Positions 5,741 to 10,885 of a stretch of 10,885 nt of DNA are shown piece by piece. The position numbers and the translations under genes are program-made. The stretch covers positions 1-10,885 of the forward strand of contig JBBSEZ010000345.1 in assembly GCA_038239195.1 (NCBI GenBank), in the 5' to 3' direction. Source of the stretch: JBBSEZ01 sp038239195. Lineage in GTDB: Bacteria > Planctomycetota > Planctomycetia > Gemmatales > Gemmataceae. The notes under the pieces are model-generated. The model had not been told where the DNA came from. It did not search any database and was given only the letters and a program-made list of their open reading frames with translations. Position 1 is the first letter of the stretch; each line of letters begins with the position of its first letter.

Positions 5741-6610
5741 TCAAGCACGACCGGCGTGCTGGCGCTGAAGCAGATAGTCCGCCAGCGCCTCGCGCCAGGG
5801 CCGCAACGGCCCCAATCCCAGCGCAGCCAGCGCCGTCCCGGCCAGCACGCTGTACCGTGGCCGAGGGGCCGGTGCGCCCCATGCTTCGGTCGCGATCGGC
5901 GTCAGGTTTGCGCGCACGCCCGCCAGTTCCAGGATGGCCCCGGCAAACTCGTACCAGGAAGCCGCCCCGGCGTTGGTAACGTGATAGGGCCCCGCCACGC
6001 CCCGCGCCAGGAGTCGGACCGTCGCGTCGGCGACGTCGATCGTCGAGCTCGGCGTACAGGCCTGATCGGCCACGACGGAAATTGGTTTGCCCGCGCGCGC
6101 CAGCCGCAACATCGTCTCGACGAAATTGGTCCCTTTCCCCCCAGCGCCGTGCAGGCCGTAGAGACCGCAGGTGCGCAGGAGGAGGTGGCGCGGGCACCAT
6201 TGTCGCACCTGAAATTCGCCGGCGAGCTTGCTCAGCCCGTAGACGTTGACCGGCCCCGGCGCATCGACCTCCGTCCAGGACGAGCGCCGCTCCGAGGGCA
6301 GGCCGAAGACGTGATCGGTGCTGAAGTGGACGAGTAGCCGGTCGCGCTCGCCGCACCACTTCGCCAGTTCGCGGGCGCCCCAGGCGTTGACCGCGAACGC
6401 GGCCGAGGGATCGCCCTCTGCTTTATCGACGAAATTGTAGGCGGCGCAGTTGACGACCACGTCGGGGGCCAGTTCGTCCAGTACGGCGCGCAAGGGGCCG
6501 GGCTGCGTGAGGTCGGCGCGCTGCCGGTCGAGGGCGATGACTTCCCCTTCGAGACGCGGACACAGATCGCGCCCGAGCTGTCCGTTGGCACCGAGCACGG
6601 CGTAGCGCAT
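5741..6610 (-). CDS. rmlD: dTDP-4-dehydrorhamnose reductase (RmlD/RfbD family)
   Basis: This encodes 289 residues, a normal length for the family. It is expected to reduce dTDP-4-dehydro-L-rhamnose to dTDP-L-rhamnose with NAD(P)H, the last step of dTDP-rhamnose synthesis, in the cytoplasm. Visible motifs are the nucleotide-binding GANGQLG (7-13), NCAAYNFVDKAE (54-65), STDHVFG (97-103), catalytic YGLSK (124-128), RTCGLYG (146-152), DQACTPS (182-188) and the C-terminal PRYSVL (251-256). The usual STDYVFDG carries H for Y here. A GGGAGGA site at 6627-6621 supports the start. It is the third gene of a tight minus-strand set. The partners rmlA, rmlB and rmlC are not in the window, so the substrate is inferred from the family. 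Another NDP-4-ketosugar reductase is possible. Confidence 0.88.
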   Translation of the reverse strand: MRYAVLGANGQLGRDLCPRLEGEVIALDRQRADLTQPGPLRAVLDELAPDVVVNCAAYNFVDKAEGDPSAAFAVNAWGARELAKWCGERDRLLVHFSTDHVFGLPSERRSSWTEVDAPGPVNVYGLSKLAGEFQVRQWCPRHLLLRTCGLYGLHGAGGKGTNFVETMLRLARAGKPISVVADQACTPSSTIDVADATVRLLARGVAGPYHVTNAGAASWYEFAGAILELAGVRANLTPIATEAWGAPAPRPRYSVLAGTALAALGLGPLRPWREALADYLLQRQHAGRA

Positions 6611-6642
6611 TGGCGTACACTCCTCCCACCACCTCTTTCGTA

Positions 6643-7116
6643 TCATCCCTGCTCCGCCATCAGCCCCCGATATTGCTCCTCCGTCAGCGCCCCCGTCAGG
6701 AACTTGTACGACAGCAAATAGCGGTGGAGCCGCGCCCAGTCGCGCTGGATCTGGTGCGGCCGCACCAGCGCTCGATCCAGTCGCGCGTTGTCTTCGAGGT
6801 CGGCCAGTTTCACCCGGCGCGGCACGTCGAGCTTGGCGAGGCGCACCACGTAGTCGGCGTAGGGCTCGTCTTTGGCGTGCGTGACCGCCTTGACGGCGGC
6901 CACGATCTCCTCCGAAAAGCCCTCGCGGCGCAGGTCGGCCTCGGTCAGTTGGGTGTCCTCCAGCGTGTCGTGCAGCACCGCCACGATCTGCGCATCCTCG
7001 CCGCTGACGCGCTGCATCACCCGGAGCGGATGGGTCACGTACGGCAAGCCCTCTTTGTCCTTCTGCCCCGCGTGGTAGCGCGCCGCCAGCTCGATTGCCT
7101 TCTCCAGGGTCGCCAT
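6643..7116 (-). CDS. Stand-alone RelA/SpoT-type HD hydrolase (small alarmone hydrolase-like)
   Basis: This encodes 157 residues. The HD fold of SpoT/Mesh1 hydrolases is recognisable in YHAGQKDKEGLPYVTHPLRV (14-33), VLHDTLEDT (47-55) and VKLADLEDN (102-110). Metal and catalytic residues fit the family: H29, H49-D50, E53-D54 and D106, with N110 four residues after it. There is no synthetase or TGS/ACT domain. This suggests hydrolysis of (p)ppGpp to GDP or GTP plus pyrophosphate, or of another nucleotide such as NADPH, which Mesh1-type enzymes also attack. The start has an AGGAGGGGG-type ribosome site directly upstream. It lies 21 bases after the amidase-like gene and 32 bases before rmlD, so it is probably co-transcribed with both. 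The fold assignment is firm and the substrate is not. Confidence 0.87.
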   Translation of the reverse strand: MATLEKAIELAARYHAGQKDKEGLPYVTHPLRVMQRVSGEDAQIVAVLHDTLEDTQLTEADLRREGFSEEIVAAVKAVTHAKDEPYADYVVRLAKLDVPRRVKLADLEDNARLDRALVRPHQIQRDWARLHRYLLSYKFLTGALTEEQYRGLMAEQG

Positions 7117-7137
7117 CGTCCCCCTCCTCTCTCAGGT

Positions 7138-8001
7138 CTACTTCGCGAGTGCCCCGTACGTCTCCGGCCGGCGGTTGGGCAAGAAGCGCCACGCACTCTG
7201 CAACGCAAGCACGCGGCCGAGGTCGCACGTCGCCAGCACGATCTCCTCCCTGGCCCCGGCTTTCGCCAGGATCGCCCCGTCGGGGCCCGCCACGAACGAC
7301 CCGCCCCAGAAAGTGATCGCCCCCTCGCGGCCCACGCGGTTGACCGCCGCGACGAAGACGTTGTTCACCGCCGCGTGCCCGACCTGGGCGCTGCGCCACA
7401 TCGTCTCCCAGTCTCCCGTGATGTTCGGCTCCACCGTCTCGTCGATCGTACCGATGGCAGTGGGGTAGACGATGAGCTCCGCCCCCTGCAAGGTCGCGAG
7501 GCGGGCCACCTCCGGATACCACTGGTCGTAGCAGATGAGAGGGGCCACCCGCCCCCGCGGCGTGCCGAAGACGCGGACGCCCGTGTCGCCCGGGGAAAAA
7601 TAGTGCTGCTCGTGGTAGAGAAAGTCCTCGGGCACGTGCGTTTTTCGATAGGTGCCCAGCAGGGCGCCGTCCTCCCCGAAAACGAGCGCCGTGTTGAAGT
7701 AGCGCCCCTCGGCGGTCTTCTCGAAGACCGACCCGCCCACCAGCGCGACGCCGTGCTTCCGGGCGGCTGCGGACAGCGCCGCCGTCGTGGGGCCGGGGAC
7801 GAGCTCGGCGAGGTCGAAGGCGCTTCGATCGTCGGGCCGCTGGCAGAAATAGGGGCCCAGGAACAGTTCCGGCAGCACGATGAGTTGCGCTCCGGCGCGC
7901 GCCGCCTCGGCGACGTTCGCCAGGGCGACTTCCAGGTTGCGCGCAGGCGAGGCGTCGCAGCGCATCTGCACCAGGCCCACCGTCACCGGACGTGCGGTCA
8001 T
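7138..8001 (-). CDS. aguB: Carbon-nitrogen hydrolase, N-carbamoylputrescine amidase-like
   Basis: This encodes 287 residues, the usual length for a single-domain nitrilase-superfamily enzyme. The catalytic triad is visible as E45 (VLPELFLGPYFCQ), K120 (YRKTHVPED) and C157 (LICYDQWYPE). The GPYFCQ, YFSPGDTG and CYDQWYPE..RL....GAE...YPTAIG signatures are those of N-carbamoylputrescine amidases, which turn N-carbamoylputrescine into putrescine, CO2 and ammonia in the agmatine route. The partner agmatine deiminase is not in the window, so another carbamoyl or amide substrate remains possible. The start ATG at 8001 has GGGAGGAG upstream. It is the first gene of the minus-strand operon and is divergent from the VOC gene across 120 bases. 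Confidence 0.85.
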   Translation of the reverse strand: MTARPVTVGLVQMRCDASPARNLEVALANVAEAARAGAQLIVLPELFLGPYFCQRPDDRSAFDLAELVPGPTTAALSAAARKHGVALVGGSVFEKTAEGRYFNTALVFGEDGALLGTYRKTHVPEDFLYHEQHYFSPGDTGVRVFGTPRGRVAPLICYDQWYPEVARLATLQGAELIVYPTAIGTIDETVEPNITGDWETMWRSAQVGHAAVNNVFVAAVNRVGREGAITFWGGSFVAGPDGAILAKAGAREEIVLATCDLGRVLALQSAWRFLPNRRPETYGALAK

Positions 8002-8121
8002 CCCAGGCTCCTCCCAACAGGGCGTAGGGGTGAGCCTACCGACGCACGCGGCGACGGCAAGGCGCCTGACTATCTTGAGGGAGAGCACGGTTGGTGTCAC
8101 CCCACGAAGAGAGGAGAAGCC

Positions 8122-8541
8122 ATGAAGGGCCCTCGCGTTGCCGTCCATCACGTGGCCCTGCAAACGAGCCATTTCGACGAAGCGGTCGCGTTCTACCGCG
8201 ACGTTCTGGGGCTGGAACTGCTCGAGCAGCGCCCGTTCAAGCGCCGGCGCCTCGCCTGGCTGCGGGCTGGGGAGGTGTTGCTCGAACTGTTCAGCAACCG
8301 AGAGGGCGACGCACTCCAGGCGTGGACCGATTTCCACCCCGGGCCGGTCCACCTCGCCTTCGAAGTGGACGACCTCGACGAGTTCCTGCGCCACGCCAAG
8401 AAGCTCGGCGCCGGCCTGCACCCGTCCCACCCCGAGCCGTTCGTCCCGCCGGTGCCGGGCGCCGGGCGCATCGCCTACCTGGTCGGGCCGGACGGCGAGG
8501 AAGTCGAGGTGCGCGGGAAAGAAGTTGCGGGCCCGAGGTAA
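8122..8541 (+). CDS. VOC-superfamily (glyoxalase-fold) protein
   Basis: This encodes 139 residues, with GAGGAGAAG (8111-8119) before the ATG. Two beta-alpha-beta-beta-beta halves are visible, starting at VAVHHVALQTSHFDEAVAFY (6-25) and GPVHLAFEVDDLDEFLRHAK (74-93). Candidate metal ligands are H10, E55 (VLLELFS), H77 and E129 (PDGEEVEV), which match the four-ligand pattern of glyoxalase I and methylmalonyl-CoA epimerase-type members. The sequence could be a lactoylglutathione lyase-like enzyme, an epimerase or a resistance-type protein, and the motifs do not decide. It stands alone between a divergent operon and the sigma factor gene 69 bases downstream. Confidence 0.88.
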   Translation: MKGPRVAVHHVALQTSHFDEAVAFYRDVLGLELLEQRPFKRRRLAWLRAGEVLLELFSNREGDALQAWTDFHPGPVHLAFEVDDLDEFLRHAKKLGAGLHPSHPEPFVPPVPGAGRIAYLVGPDGEEVEVRGKEVAGPR

Positions 8542-8610
8542 CTTTTCCCTGTCTCGCTTCGATGACCTGCCAGGAGGCCCCGCTGCCGGCAACCGTGCGG
8601 AGAACGGACG

Positions 8611-9108
8611 ATGCCAGACTGGGAAGCGATCGTGCGCGAGCATGGCCCCGCCGTGTTCCGCACCGCCTGGCGCGTCACGCGCAACGCGCAGGACGCCGAG
8701 GACGTCGCGCAGGAGGTGCTGCTGGAGCTCTTTCGCTCCCCCGCCCACCACGCCGCGCCCTGCGGCGGACTGCTCCAGCGCATGGCCGTGCTGCGCGCCA
8801 TCGACCGGCTGCGCCGGCGGCGCAGCGCCCTCGGCCTCGATGACGTTCGCGAGCGCACGGCCGGCTTTTCGCCCGAGGAGGAAGCGATCGGCAACGAACT
8901 GGCCGAGCGCCTGCACGATGGGCTCGCCCGGCTCTCGCCGCGCGAGGCGGCGGTGTTCTGCTTCCGATACTTTGAAGACCTCCCTTACGAACAAATCGCC
9001 GCGGCGCTCTCGATCAGCCGCGAGGCCGTCGCCGTCGCCTTGCACAAGGCCCGCGCCCGCTTGCGCGCCTTCCTGTTGGGCGAGGCCGTGAAAGGAGACC
9101 GCCCGTGA
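8611..9108 (+). CDS. ECF-type RNA polymerase sigma factor
   Basis: This encodes 165 residues. Sigma region 2 spans about 9-70, including AWRVTRNAQDAEDVAQEVLL (19-38), the usual ECF core-binding and -10 recognition segment. Region 4 spans about 100-155, with LSPREAAVFCFRYFEDLPYE (108-127), then IAAALSISREAVAVALHKAR as the helix-turn-helix for the -35 element. No region 1 or 3 is present. GGAG at 8600-8603 precedes the ATG. The stop codon overlaps the start of the next gene, an anti-sigma-like membrane protein, so the two are translationally coupled and the neighbour is the likely controller. I did not find a convincing ECF-style autoregulated promoter in the 69 bases upstream. Confidence 0.92.
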   Translation: MPDWEAIVREHGPAVFRTAWRVTRNAQDAEDVAQEVLLELFRSPAHHAAPCGGLLQRMAVLRAIDRLRRRRSALGLDDVRERTAGFSPEEEAIGNELAERLHDGLARLSPREAAVFCFRYFEDLPYEQIAAALSISREAVAVALHKARARLRAFLLGEAVKGDRP

Positions 9109-9953
9109 TGGGACCGCTCGAGTCTCGCCAACCCGTTTCCGAGCTCGACGAGGTGTTGGCCCCCGCCGTCGCCGCCGCGCAGGCGGCCGACGTTTCCGAC
9201 GAGGTCGTCCGCGGGGCCATCGAACGCCTTGTGGCCCTGCGCGTTGCCCGGGAACCCGCGAGCCCCGAGCGCACGGTGCGTGGCCGCCTGGCGTTGCTCG
9301 CCGCCGCCGCGGCCGCGCTGGTGGTGGCGAGCGCCCTCCTGCTCGGAGGCACGCCGGCGGCCGGCGCCGAGGTCGCCGCAGCGATGGGCTTGCAAGCGCC
9401 CCCAGCCAGCGCCGTGCCCCCCGCAACGAGCCCCCGCGCGCTCCTGATCGCCCACGTGACCGCCGTGCTGGGCGCGTATCTGGCCTTCGCCCTGGCCTGG
9501 GTGCTGGCGAGCTTCCCCCCGCTGTTGCTCCTGTTCGCAGCGCGTCCCTCTCGATTCAACCGCGCTACCCTCCACGCCTCCCTCGTCCTGGTGCCGGTTG
9601 GCGCAGCGCTCCTCGCGATAGGCATCGTCCTCGGCGGCGTCTGGGCGCAGTCCGCCTTGGGGAGGTTCTGGGGCTGGGACGTGCGCGAGGCGGAGGCGCT
9701 CCTCAACCTCGCGCTGGCCGGAGCTTGGGCCATCCTCGCCTGGCGCCTTCGGTCGCGCGGCTTGCTCGTCGCCGCCCTCGCAGGGGCGGGCTTCTGGACG
9801 ATGGTCACCCTGCGCTGGCTGACCGTCCTGCTCGGGCCGCACAGTTACGGGCTTCCGCCCTGGCGCACCGCGCTGGCGCTCACCGTCTGCGGCGTCCTTC
9901 TCAACGCCGTGCTGCTCGCCGCCGGGGACTTGCTGTCGCGCAAAGCCGCGTAG
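9108..9953 (+). CDS. Anti-sigma-like N-terminus fused to a CcsA/ResC-type haem-handling membrane domain
   Basis: This encodes 281 residues from ATG 9108, which overlaps the sigma stop as TGATG. GTG at 9105 would add one residue and has better spacing from the GGAG at 9094-9097. Residues 1-60 are soluble and helical (SELDEVLAPAVAAAQAADVS, then DEVVRGAIERL). With the transmembrane segment at 61-80 this resembles planctomycete anti-sigma factors. Residues 110-275 hold five more hydrophobic segments. They carry marks of the cytochrome c assembly (CcsA) family: H116 in LLIAHVTAVLGAYLAFALA, a WWD-like motif GVWAQSALGRFWGWDVREAE (177-196), and a late HSYG (245-248). The WWD motif is degenerate: the usual WG is LG and DPKE is DVRE. 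No zinc-binding HxxxCxxC is present. Inference: a membrane anti-sigma factor sensing haem or redox state. It could instead be a CcsA-like enzyme whose N-terminus merely resembles an anti-sigma factor. Confidence 0.78.
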   Translation: MGPLESRQPVSELDEVLAPAVAAAQAADVSDEVVRGAIERLVALRVAREPASPERTVRGRLALLAAAAAALVVASALLLGGTPAAGAEVAAAMGLQAPPASAVPPATSPRALLIAHVTAVLGAYLAFALAWVLASFPPLLLLFAARPSRFNRATLHASLVLVPVGAALLAIGIVLGGVWAQSALGRFWGWDVREAEALLNLALAGAWAILAWRLRSRGLLVAALAGAGFWTMVTLRWLTVLLGPHSYGLPPWRTALALTVCGVLLNAVLLAAGDLLSRKAA

Positions 9954-9982
9954 CGCCAGGCGCGCTCTGTCGCCACGCGGCA

Positions 9983-10010
9983 TTGACAGCGCCGCCCGCG
10001 CTGCGACAAT
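9983..10010 (+). promoter_or_regulatory. Strong sigma-70-like promoter adjoining the 10020 start codon
   Basis: A perfect TTGACA (9983-9988) is followed after 16 bases by GACAAT (10005-10010), which matches TATAAT at four of six positions. TG one base before it (10002-10003) makes an extended -10. The expected transcription start, near 10017, is only about three bases before the ATG at 10020, so the message would have almost no leader. Confidence 0.65.
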
Positions 10011-10019
10011 CCTTCTATC

Positions 10020-10817
10020 ATGCTGTTCGACTGGTTCGCCGACCTGCTGACGCCTTGCCCGCGCCACTTCCGCGCGCTGGGATACCTGCGCGAGCTGCGC
10101 GGCATCCGCGCTAGGGAGCGAGCGTGGTCGGCCGCCTGGGCGCCGCACCTGGAAAACACGCGCGGCATCCTTCGCGCCGCCGCGGCGCGCTGCACCTCGA
10201 AACGCAAGGCGGTGGTGCTCGGCTCCGGCTGGCTCAGCGACGTCCCGCTCGCCGAGGTGGCGGAGGCATTTGACAAGGTAGTGCTGGTCGATGCACTGCA
10301 CCCGCGCGCCGTCCGGCGCCAGGTGCGCCGCTGGCCCAACGTGGAGCTCCTCGCGGCCGACGTGACCGGCACCACCGAGGCCGTGTGGCGACGCGCCGCC
10401 GTGCCGGGGGCCACCCTGCCCCGTACGGCGCCCGACCTCTTCGTCCGCGACCCCGAGGTCGATCTCGTCGCCTCGGTCAACCTGCTCTCGCAGTTGCCGT
10501 GCCTGCCGGAGCGCTACCTTCTCGAAGTGGGTGTACAGAGCGCGGAGGCCATCGCCGCCTACTCGCGCGGGGTTGTCGAGGGCCACCTGGAATATCTGCG
10601 GCGCTTGCCCGGCGCGGTGGCGCTCATCGCCGACGTCGAGATGAAGACCCTCGACGCGGCCGGGCAGGTGGTGAAGCGCGAGGACACGCTGTTCGGCGCC
10701 CGGTTCCCCTACCGAGGGCAAACGTGGGACTGGCCCATCGTGCCCCGCCAACGGAGGTGGCCTCACCACGCGCAGCACCTCGCGGTCGTCGGGGTAGTGG
10801 ACCTGAAAGGGGCGTGA
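10020..10817 (+). CDS. Rossmann-like protein, possible SAM-dependent methyltransferase
   Basis: This encodes 265 residues. The segment AVVLGSGWLSDVPLAEVAEA (64-83), then VVLVDALHP (87-95), then NVELLAADVTG (107-117) has the order of class I methyltransferase motifs: a glycine-rich loop, an acid (D91) at the end of strand 2, and an aspartate (D114) near strand 3. VDLVASVNLLSQLP (147-160) sits where motif IV is expected. The N-terminal 60 residues are basic and aromatic (LFDWFADLLTPCP, then YLRELRGIRARERAW). The C-terminus contains TWDWPIVPR. I recall related uncharacterised proteins but no named function. No ribosome site is visible before the ATG, consistent with the nearly leaderless transcript predicted from the adjacent promoter. 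A methyl-group acceptor cannot be inferred. Confidence 0.8.
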   Translation: MLFDWFADLLTPCPRHFRALGYLRELRGIRARERAWSAAWAPHLENTRGILRAAAARCTSKRKAVVLGSGWLSDVPLAEVAEAFDKVVLVDALHPRAVRRQVRRWPNVELLAADVTGTTEAVWRRAAVPGATLPRTAPDLFVRDPEVDLVASVNLLSQLPCLPERYLLEVGVQSAEAIAAYSRGVVEGHLEYLRRLPGAVALIADVEMKTLDAAGQVVKREDTLFGARFPYRGQTWDWPIVPRQRRWPHHAQHLAVVGVVDLKGA

Positions 10818-10853
10818 TTTTCGTCGCCCGAGCATCGAAGCGAGGAGGCCCGC

Positions 10854-10885
10854 GTGAAGGTTCTTTGGCAGGCCGGGTTCGCGAT
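10854..10885 (+). CDS. Start of a gene running off the right edge
   Basis: A GTG at 10854 follows GAGGAGG at 10842-10848 by five bases and opens a frame beginning (M)KVLWQAGFA, cut by the window end after ten full codons. The strong ribosome site 36 bases after the previous stop makes a real gene likely, probably co-transcribed with the gene at 10020. Ten residues do not allow a family assignment. Confidence 0.6.
   Translation, partial: MKVLWQAGFA

Noticed and set aside
8024..8039. Small inverted repeat GTAGG/CCTAC in the divergent spacer as an operator
   Set aside because: A five-base stem is expected by chance in a spacer this size, and no second copy is present.
8065..8080. TATCTT at 8071-8076 as a promoter for the VOC gene
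   Set aside because: It matches TATAAT at only four of six positions and has no -35 element at the right distance.
8985..10835. 616-codon minus-strand open frame at the right end
   Set aside because: It is antisense to the sigma factor end, the CcsA-like protein and the methyltransferase-like protein, all with clear motifs. Its own product is low-complexity.
1..10885. tRNA, rRNA, CRISPR array, insertion sequence or prophage genes
   Set aside because: I looked for T-loop GGTTCRA-type signatures, regularly spaced repeats, terminal inverted repeats, and transposase or integrase motifs, and found none.

Overview
The window is very GC-rich, densely coded bacterial chromosome and looks like ordinary core or semi-accessory DNA. 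I infer a planctomycete, probably near the Gemmata group. The reasons are a small protein with repeated DRR motifs and a PTWSEVLEVLRSLGY-type tail, an ECF sigma factor overlapping an anti-sigma-like gene, and paralogous secreted proteins of unknown function. This is recognition by eye, not a database result. I saw no insertion sequence, integrase, CRISPR array, tRNA or rRNA. Left part: bases 1-646 hold no convincing gene but carry an unusual cluster of CACGTG-type sites (three exact 8-base units in tandem at 321-344, plus copies at 397 and 426) and a repeated TGAAACGAA. Then come four plus-strand genes: a secreted protein broken by an apparent one-base deletion in a G4C5 run (647-1323), two tandem paralogous exported proteins (1509-2321 and 2337-3158), and a membrane-anchored MutS-family ATPase without a mismatch-recognition domain (3292-5148). 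The spacer before the ATPase can fold into two hairpins whose loops and flanks can also pair with each other. Middle part: a bidirectional hairpin terminator (5158-5193) separates the ATPase gene from a convergent minus-strand block. Reading leftwards from 8001, this block is a carbon-nitrogen hydrolase like N-carbamoylputrescine amidase, a stand-alone RelA/SpoT-type HD hydrolase, and a dTDP-4-dehydrorhamnose reductase. These three are spaced by 21 and 32 bases and look like one operon. Downstream is the DRR-repeat small protein, with its own good sigma-70-like promoter. Right part, plus strand: a VOC (glyoxalase-fold) protein (8122-8541), an ECF sigma factor (8611-9108), and a translationally coupled protein (9108-9953) that joins an anti-sigma-like N-terminus to a CcsA/ResC-type haem-handling membrane domain. 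Next is a Rossmann-like, possibly methyltransferase, protein (10020-10817) whose strong promoter lies so close to the ATG that the mRNA should be nearly leaderless. A new gene begins at 10854 and runs off the edge. The most interesting element is the sigma factor plus anti-sigma/CcsA-like fusion, which suggests a sigma factor controlled by a haem- or redox-handling membrane sensor.
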